Part shown: positions 41,714 through 45,859 of the stretch, in pieces
Layout: each line of letters begins with the position of its first letter
Position numbering within the stretch: position 1 is the stretch's first letter
NCBI RefSeq assembly: GCF_016937615.1
Contig: NZ_JAFHKI010000129.1
Coordinates: 1 to 45,859 of the forward strand
Reading direction: 5' to 3'
DNA: 45,859 nucleotides
Origin: Pseudomonas lactucae
GTDB taxonomy: Bacteria; Pseudomonadota; Gammaproteobacteria; Pseudomonadales; Pseudomonadaceae
Notes under the pieces: generated by a model
Database searches by the model: none
The model's input: the letters and a program-made list of their open reading frames with translations, nothing else
What the model was told of the DNA's origin: nothing
Translations under genes and position numbers: made by a program

Positions 41714-41970
41714 TGGATCGCATCCGACTTGAACAGGATGTTCGGCACGGTGGTCGACTTCGACTGGCATTCCTGCGGGCCCATGTAGCCAGTGCGCTGG
41801 TCTTCCGGCAGGTTCTGGATCTCCCAGGCGATCATCGCCTGCAGCGACAGTTCACGCTGTTCGGCGGTGAGCTTGCGGCCATCGGACCACTTGCCGATTT
41901 CCACGGCGAGCTTGAGGCTCTCATAGATGTCCGGGGTGATGTTTTCGATCATTTCAGCAAAAGAGGACAT
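41710..41970 (-). CDS. YeaC-like DUF1315 family protein
   Basis: A small soluble protein of 86 residues starting MSSFAEMIENITPDIYESLK and containing the family text GKWSDGRKLTAEQRELSLQA. E. coli YeaC is of similar size and unknown function. ATG 41970 is preceded by a weak site in the 11-base gap after glpG. The frame stays open far upstream to 42435, but that part is antisense-like text from the rhomboid gene. The stop overlaps the TTG of the next gene, so the two are probably translationally coupled. Confidence 0.88.
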   Translation of the reverse strand: MSSFAEMIENITPDIYESLKLAVEIGKWSDGRKLTAEQRELSLQAMIAWEIQNLPEDQRTGYMGPQECQSKSTTVPNILFKSDAIH

Positions 41971-41981
41971 AAGGCTCTTCC

Positions 41982-42854
41982 TTATCCAATAGAGGATTTG
42001 CGGCGGCTGTACAGCCCGCCCAGCAAACCGGTGAGGCAACCGATAGCCAGGCCGCCCACATGGGCCGCGTTGGCGATTTGGCCGAAACCGATCATCGAGA
42101 CCAGCCCCGACAGGCACAGCACCAACCACACCAGCATCATCACCAGCACCCCACGGGGCAGGCGATAGGCCGGGTTGGGCGAAAGCAATTGATAGATCCA
42201 GCAATGCCCGAGCAGGCCATACAACACGCCGGACAAGCCGCCGAACAGGCCAGGACCACCATAGGCGTATTGCGCGTAATTGGAGACCAGGCTGAACAGC
42301 AGCGTCAGGCCCAGCAGGTTGATACTGCCTTGGCGGCTTTCGATACGTCGGCCCAATTCCCAGTACCACATGCCGTTCATGGCCAGGTGCAGGATGCCGA
42401 AGTGGATCAGCATCGGCGTGAACAACCGCCACCACTGCCCTGACGCCAACGTTTCGGCAAATGGCGTGAACTGGATGTATTCGCCCATCACCCGGAACGG
42501 CAGGAAGGTCAGCCAGCTCATGGCTTGCAGGTTTTCGCCGAGCAGGGTCAGCGCACCGACGATCAGGCTCGCCAGCAGCACCAGGGCGGTCACCGGACTC
42601 TGGCGCAGCTGCGCTAAAAAGCCTGGGCGAGCGAGCGGCGCCTGCTCGGGAATATCCAGTTGGCGGTCGGGGTCGCCGGCGGGAAAGCGCTGGTACAGCA
42701 CGCGCACGTCATCGCTGATCGCCTCCGGCACCCACAACACCTGCTCCCCCGCTTCCTCACTGACGTGGTGGGGCACTTGCATGCGTTGCAGCAATTTGAC
42801 GAAACCACCCAAGTCGACGCTCAGTGGCAAGCGCAATACGGCCACGGTACTCAT
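41982..42854 (-). CDS. glpG: Rhomboid intramembrane serine protease (GlpG-like)
   Basis: Cleaves transmembrane substrates within the membrane. The 290-residue protein has an N-terminal cytoplasmic domain of about 75 residues like that of E. coli GlpG, then six membrane helices. The catalytic dyad is Ser208 in GGLSGVLYGLLG and His265 in NAAHVGGLAIG, with the supporting His156 and Asn160 in HFGILHLAMNGMWYW. ATG 42854 overlaps the stop of the phosphoesterase gene (ATGA, 42851-42854), and yeaC begins 11 bases after the stop. Substrates are unknown. Confidence 0.93.
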   Translation of the reverse strand: MSTVAVLRLPLSVDLGGFVKLLQRMQVPHHVSEEAGEQVLWVPEAISDDVRVLYQRFPAGDPDRQLDIPEQAPLARPGFLAQLRQSPVTALVLLASLIVGALTLLGENLQAMSWLTFLPFRVMGEYIQFTPFAETLASGQWWRLFTPMLIHFGILHLAMNGMWYWELGRRIESRQGSINLLGLTLLFSLVSNYAQYAYGGPGLFGGLSGVLYGLLGHCWIYQLLSPNPAYRLPRGVLVMMLVWLVLCLSGLVSMIGFGQIANAAHVGGLAIGCLTGLLGGLYSRRKSSIG

Positions 42855-43822
42855 GCAATCACCTCGGGCCGCTCAACGTCGACCCATACGAATTTGCGCG
42901 GATCCAGTCGGGTTTCCTGATCCAACCGATACGCCACCAGCTTGCCGTACAGCACCGCGCTGTAATCCAGGCAGGCCAGGTTCGGGCGGATCGGCGCGGG
43001 GGTGCCGCTGCGCCAGTAGTGGCCGACGAACAACAGGGGCTCGTCGACGCCGTAGCGCAGCAGGGAATTTTTTTGCGTCGACGACAGTGGCGTACGGGCC
43101 ACCGGCTCCGGCAAAGCGTCCGGCTGGAACACGATGTCGCCATAGGTTTTCGGGTCGTCTTCCCAGAACTTGGTGCGAAAGAACGAACGCGTCAGGCCAT
43201 CGCCACCGGTGAGCGTCAGGCCATCCGGCAGGCGCATGTCGGTGCCGCGCAGCAGGCGGTCGAACGCGTTGCAGGCAAAGCTGCCCGGTACGGCGGCGGC
43301 CTGCAGGAAGTGCTGGTCGATACAACCGTCCGGGAACGTGGCGCGCAGCGGCTGGATAAAGCCTTCATCCCAGCAGGCATGCACCACACGGAACCGCCCG
43401 GCGTCGACAAACAGCGGCATGTCGTAGAACCACGTGAGGAAGTCGTGCCAATCGCCCGGGTGCTGCTCGAACTGGGTCAGGGTTTCGTGGATCAAGCGTT
43501 CATGGCGCGGCGTGTGCTCGCGCACGAACTGGCGGCCACTGCCTGGCGGTGCCGGCGTGACCCAGCCCAGGGCGTTGAACTCGTGGTTGCCCATGATGCA
43601 CAGCGCCTGGCCGGCCTCGGCCATGTCGTGGACGATATGCAGCGCCTCGCGGATGCGCGGGCCGCGGTCGATGATATCGCCAAGGAACACCGCCATGCGC
43701 GACGGATGGCGCCAGGTGCCGCCACGCTTGTGGTAACCCATCTGGTCGAGCAGGTGCTCAAGGGTATGGGCGCATCCGTGCACGTCACCAATCAGGTCGT
43801 AGCTACGCGCGGGATCGAGCAT
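42851..43822 (-). CDS. Calcineurin-like metallophosphoesterase
   Basis: A cytoplasmic two-metal phosphoesterase of 323 residues. The motifs are GDVHGC near the N-terminus, LGDIIDRGP, GNHEFNALGW, and later His residues in VVHACWDEGF and VGHYWRSG. It resembles PrpE/ApaH-type serine-threonine or diadenosine phosphatases, but the substrate is unassigned. The ATG at 43822 overlaps the nadK stop by one base (TGATG) and its own stop overlaps the glpG start. The frame upstream of the ATG to 43873 lies within nadK and is not used. Confidence 0.9.
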   Translation of the reverse strand: MLDPARSYDLIGDVHGCAHTLEHLLDQMGYHKRGGTWRHPSRMAVFLGDIIDRGPRIREALHIVHDMAEAGQALCIMGNHEFNALGWVTPAPPGSGRQFVREHTPRHERLIHETLTQFEQHPGDWHDFLTWFYDMPLFVDAGRFRVVHACWDEGFIQPLRATFPDGCIDQHFLQAAAVPGSFACNAFDRLLRGTDMRLPDGLTLTGGDGLTRSFFRTKFWEDDPKTYGDIVFQPDALPEPVARTPLSSTQKNSLLRYGVDEPLLFVGHYWRSGTPAPIRPNLACLDYSAVLYGKLVAYRLDQETRLDPRKFVWVDVERPEVIA

Positions 43823-44712
43823 CAGTCGCCTCCACCCCCCAAGCGGCTGCCCCAGCCCAGCTTGGTGCGGCACACTTCGTAGTAGTTGTGATCCAGCGGG
43901 TGGATCAGCCGCAACTTCTGCGCCTTTTTGCTCACGGTGATGGTGTCACCGGGTGCGCAGGTGAAATGGTTCTGCCCGTCGCAGGAGACTTGTGGGTAGA
44001 TCTGCATGTCTTTGGACACCACGATTTTCAGCTCACTGTTGCCATCGACCACAATCGGCCGGCTGGACAACATATGGGGGTACATCGGCACGATCACAAT
44101 GGCATCGAGCTTGGGGTGCATGATCGGGCCACCGGCCGACAGCGCGTAGGCCGTCGACCCGGTCGGCGTGGCGACGATCAGGCCGTCGGCCTTCTGGCTG
44201 CACACGAACTGGCCGTCGATGTACAGCTCGAACTCGATCATGCGTGTGGATTTACCCGGGTGCAGCACCACGTCATTGAGCGCATCGCCCTGGCCGATGG
44301 CTTCACCGTGGCGTCGCACTTCGGCTTGCAGCAGGAAGCGGTTTTCCACCAGGTAGTGGCCGTCGAGCACCTTGGCCACTTCCACCTCCAGCTCATCGGG
44401 GCGGATATCGGTCAGAAACCCCAGGCTGCCCCGGTTGATCCCCAGTACCGGCACGTTATGCCGCGCCAACGCCCGGGCCGCGCCGAGCAGGCTGCCGTCA
44501 CCGCCAACCACAATGACCATGTCGCACACTTCGCCGAGCATCTTGCGCGATGAGGTTTGCAGGCCGTGACCGGGGAGAATCTCGGCGATGGTGTCTTCGA
44601 GGATCACATGCAGGTGGCGTTCCAGCAGGAATTTTTTCAGCCGGCGGACGGTGTCCAACACCTGGGTACTGCCCAGGCGACCGATGATGCCGATATTGCG
44701 AAATTGCTCCAT
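43822..44712 (-). CDS. nadK: NAD kinase
   Basis: Phosphorylates NAD to NADP, the only known route to NADP in most bacteria. The 296-residue cytoplasmic enzyme has the GGDGSLLGAARAL catalytic motif, LGINRGSLGFLTDI, the NAD-site segment NDVVLHPG, and TPTGSTAYALSAGGPI. ATG 44712 (MEQFRNIGIIGRLGS) has AGGAG five bases upstream; a start at 44742 is not needed. It leads the minus-strand run through the phosphoesterase, glpG, yeaC, DUF2797 and pepN. The DUF1853 gene diverges from it 157 bases away. Confidence 0.96.
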   Translation of the reverse strand: MEQFRNIGIIGRLGSTQVLDTVRRLKKFLLERHLHVILEDTIAEILPGHGLQTSSRKMLGEVCDMVIVVGGDGSLLGAARALARHNVPVLGINRGSLGFLTDIRPDELEVEVAKVLDGHYLVENRFLLQAEVRRHGEAIGQGDALNDVVLHPGKSTRMIEFELYIDGQFVCSQKADGLIVATPTGSTAYALSAGGPIMHPKLDAIVIVPMYPHMLSSRPIVVDGNSELKIVVSKDMQIYPQVSCDGQNHFTCAPGDTITVSKKAQKLRLIHPLDHNYYEVCRTKLGWGSRLGGGGD

Positions 44713-44869
44713 GGGGCTCCTGCGGGGCGTGGGGTGTGGCAAAAAAGAAACGATTATGGGCGAAAGGCCGCGTGAGGCAAAATCCTTTGTCGCCGTGAAG
44801 CCTTGATGACAATGGTTCTCAGGGTTTTTTCAGGCATCCGCTCCCGGCTTAAAAGGCTATGCTCGGACC

Positions 44870-45817
44870 ATGACTGTATTCCCCGACTTGCACACCCTGC
44901 CCCGCCAACTGCGCCACCCCGAGGTGCGCGACCTGGCGTGGGTGATACTCGCCCCGCCGATGCTTGCCCAGGCGCCCTGGCCGCAACGCCACCCACTGGC
45001 CGGCAGCGACTGGGTGCAAGCCCCCGACCGGCTCGAACACTGGCTGCGACAACTGGACCAGGACAGCAGCGCCTTGCAGCACTGGCTGAGCCTGTCGCGC
45101 ACGCGGCGCCTGGGCCTGTATTACGAACGCCTGTGGCAGTTCGCCGTGCAGCATGCGCCGGGCGTGGAACTGCTGGCCGCCAACCTGCCGATCCGCCGCG
45201 CCGGGCATACCCTGGGCGAGCTGGACATGCTGCTGCGCGACCGCGATGGCGTGCACCACCTGGAGCTGGCGATCAAACTCTATCTCGGCCCACAGGCCGG
45301 TGACGGCGAAGACACGGCGCAGTGGCTGGGCCCGGGCTGCCATGACCGGCTCGACCGCAAGCTGGCGCACCTGGCACAGCACCAACTGCCGATTTCGACG
45401 CGCGCGGAAAGCCGCGAGGTGCTGGCGGCGCTGGATATCCAACACTTGGATGCGCATTTGTGGCTGGGCGGGTATTTGCTGTACCCGTGGCCTGGGCTGG
45501 CCATTCCCCCTCGCGGTGCCCATCCGCAGCATTTGCGTGGGCGCTGGTTGCATCAGCGCGACTGGCAGCAGTTTGTCAGCGCCAGCGCGCCAGGCCGGTG
45601 GCAACCGTTGCCCCGGCATGCCTGGCTGGCGCCGGCGCATTACCCGTCCGCAGAGGTGTGGAGCGAAGCACAGATGCAGCGTTGGCTGACTGATCTTGAT
45701 CCGATGGCACCGGCGCAATTGTTGGTGCGCATGGTCCAGAACGGTGAGGATTGGGAGGAAGCGGAGCGTTTGTTCCTGGTGGCGGATCTTTGGCCGAATG
45801 TGCCGGGGGCGGGCTGA
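44870..45817 (+). CDS. DUF1853 family protein
   Basis: A conserved proteobacterial protein of 315 residues and unknown function. It carries the family features ERLWQFAVQHAPGVELLAAN and HLELAIKLYLGP, the latter with the GELDMLLRD plus E-x-K pattern of PD-(D/E)XK-type nuclease folds, so a nuclease-like core is possible; this is inference. ATG 44870 has GGA just upstream. It is divergent from nadK, a neighbour pairing I believe is common in Pseudomonas. Forty-two bases remain after the stop at the window edge, with no further gene visible. Confidence 0.88.
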   Translation: MTVFPDLHTLPRQLRHPEVRDLAWVILAPPMLAQAPWPQRHPLAGSDWVQAPDRLEHWLRQLDQDSSALQHWLSLSRTRRLGLYYERLWQFAVQHAPGVELLAANLPIRRAGHTLGELDMLLRDRDGVHHLELAIKLYLGPQAGDGEDTAQWLGPGCHDRLDRKLAHLAQHQLPISTRAESREVLAALDIQHLDAHLWLGGYLLYPWPGLAIPPRGAHPQHLRGRWLHQRDWQQFVSASAPGRWQPLPRHAWLAPAHYPSAEVWSEAQMQRWLTDLDPMAPAQLLVRMVQNGEDWEEAERLFLVADLWPNVPGAG

Positions 45818-45859
45818 TGGTCTTGCAGTGCTTGTCCGGGCCTCATCGGGAGCAAGTCG

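Overview
The window is chromosomal DNA of a Pseudomonas, most likely of the P. fluorescens group. The evidence is high-GC coding DNA, REP-type palindromes of the fluorescens kind, a complete fapABCDEF functional-amyloid operon, a dpkA-type piperideine/pyrroline-2-carboxylate reductase, a linked gnd-zwf pair, and the nadK-phosphatase-glpG-yeaC-pepN order. No rRNA, tRNA, CRISPR array, phage or transposase gene was seen.

Layout. 1-2.1 kb: nicotinamide riboside uptake (pnuC) overlapping a nicotinamide riboside kinase-like gene, then a frame-disrupted exonuclease III. 2.4-7.6 kb: a branched-chain-amino-acid-type (HAAT) ABC transporter led by a truncated AMP-binding enzyme and lacking a LivF ATPase. 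7.6-15.3 kb: a chemoreceptor, an NCS2 nucleobase permease with a LEA-type lipoprotein, a nitrilase divergent from a LysR regulator, two small genes, and dpkA. 15.5-20.7 kb: one very large (1720 aa) protein resembling the dermonecrotic-toxin-like (DUF6543) family, with a three-times-repeated internal module and a C-terminal HEITH zinc-protease motif. 20.8-21.8 kb: an orphan FecR-type protein with no sigma factor beside it. 22.0-28.2 kb: the fap operon, preceded by a good sigma-54 promoter and followed by a convergent sigma-54 activator gene that is its likely regulator. 28.5-32.6 kb: an overlapping gnd-zwf-HAD phosphatase operon flanked by small genes. 32.8-38 kb: a frame-disrupted lipid A/core phosphoethanolamine transferase, a small PtrA-like periplasmic protein, an acetyltransferase, zapE, an NTF2-like protein and a WYL regulator. 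38.2-44.7 kb: a tightly coupled minus-strand run nadK > metallophosphoesterase > rhomboid protease > yeaC > DUF2797 > pepN. The end holds a divergent DUF1853 gene.

How genes work together. PnuC imports nicotinamide riboside and the kinase traps it for NAD synthesis. FapA-F form a self-contained amyloid factory (two subunits, chaperone-like FapA, periplasmic protease FapD, FapE, outer-membrane pore FapF), probably switched on by the adjacent sigma-54 activator. Gnd and Zwf are the two NADPH-making steps of the oxidative pentose phosphate route.

The main caution is that four genes (xthA, fapA, zwf, cptA-like) each carry a one-base deletion in a short C/G run while the downstream frame stays perfectly conserved. 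This looks more like consensus sequencing error than four true pseudogenes. The most interesting loci are the large metalloprotease-tipped toxin-like protein with its orphan FecR neighbour, and the regulatory region of the fap operon.
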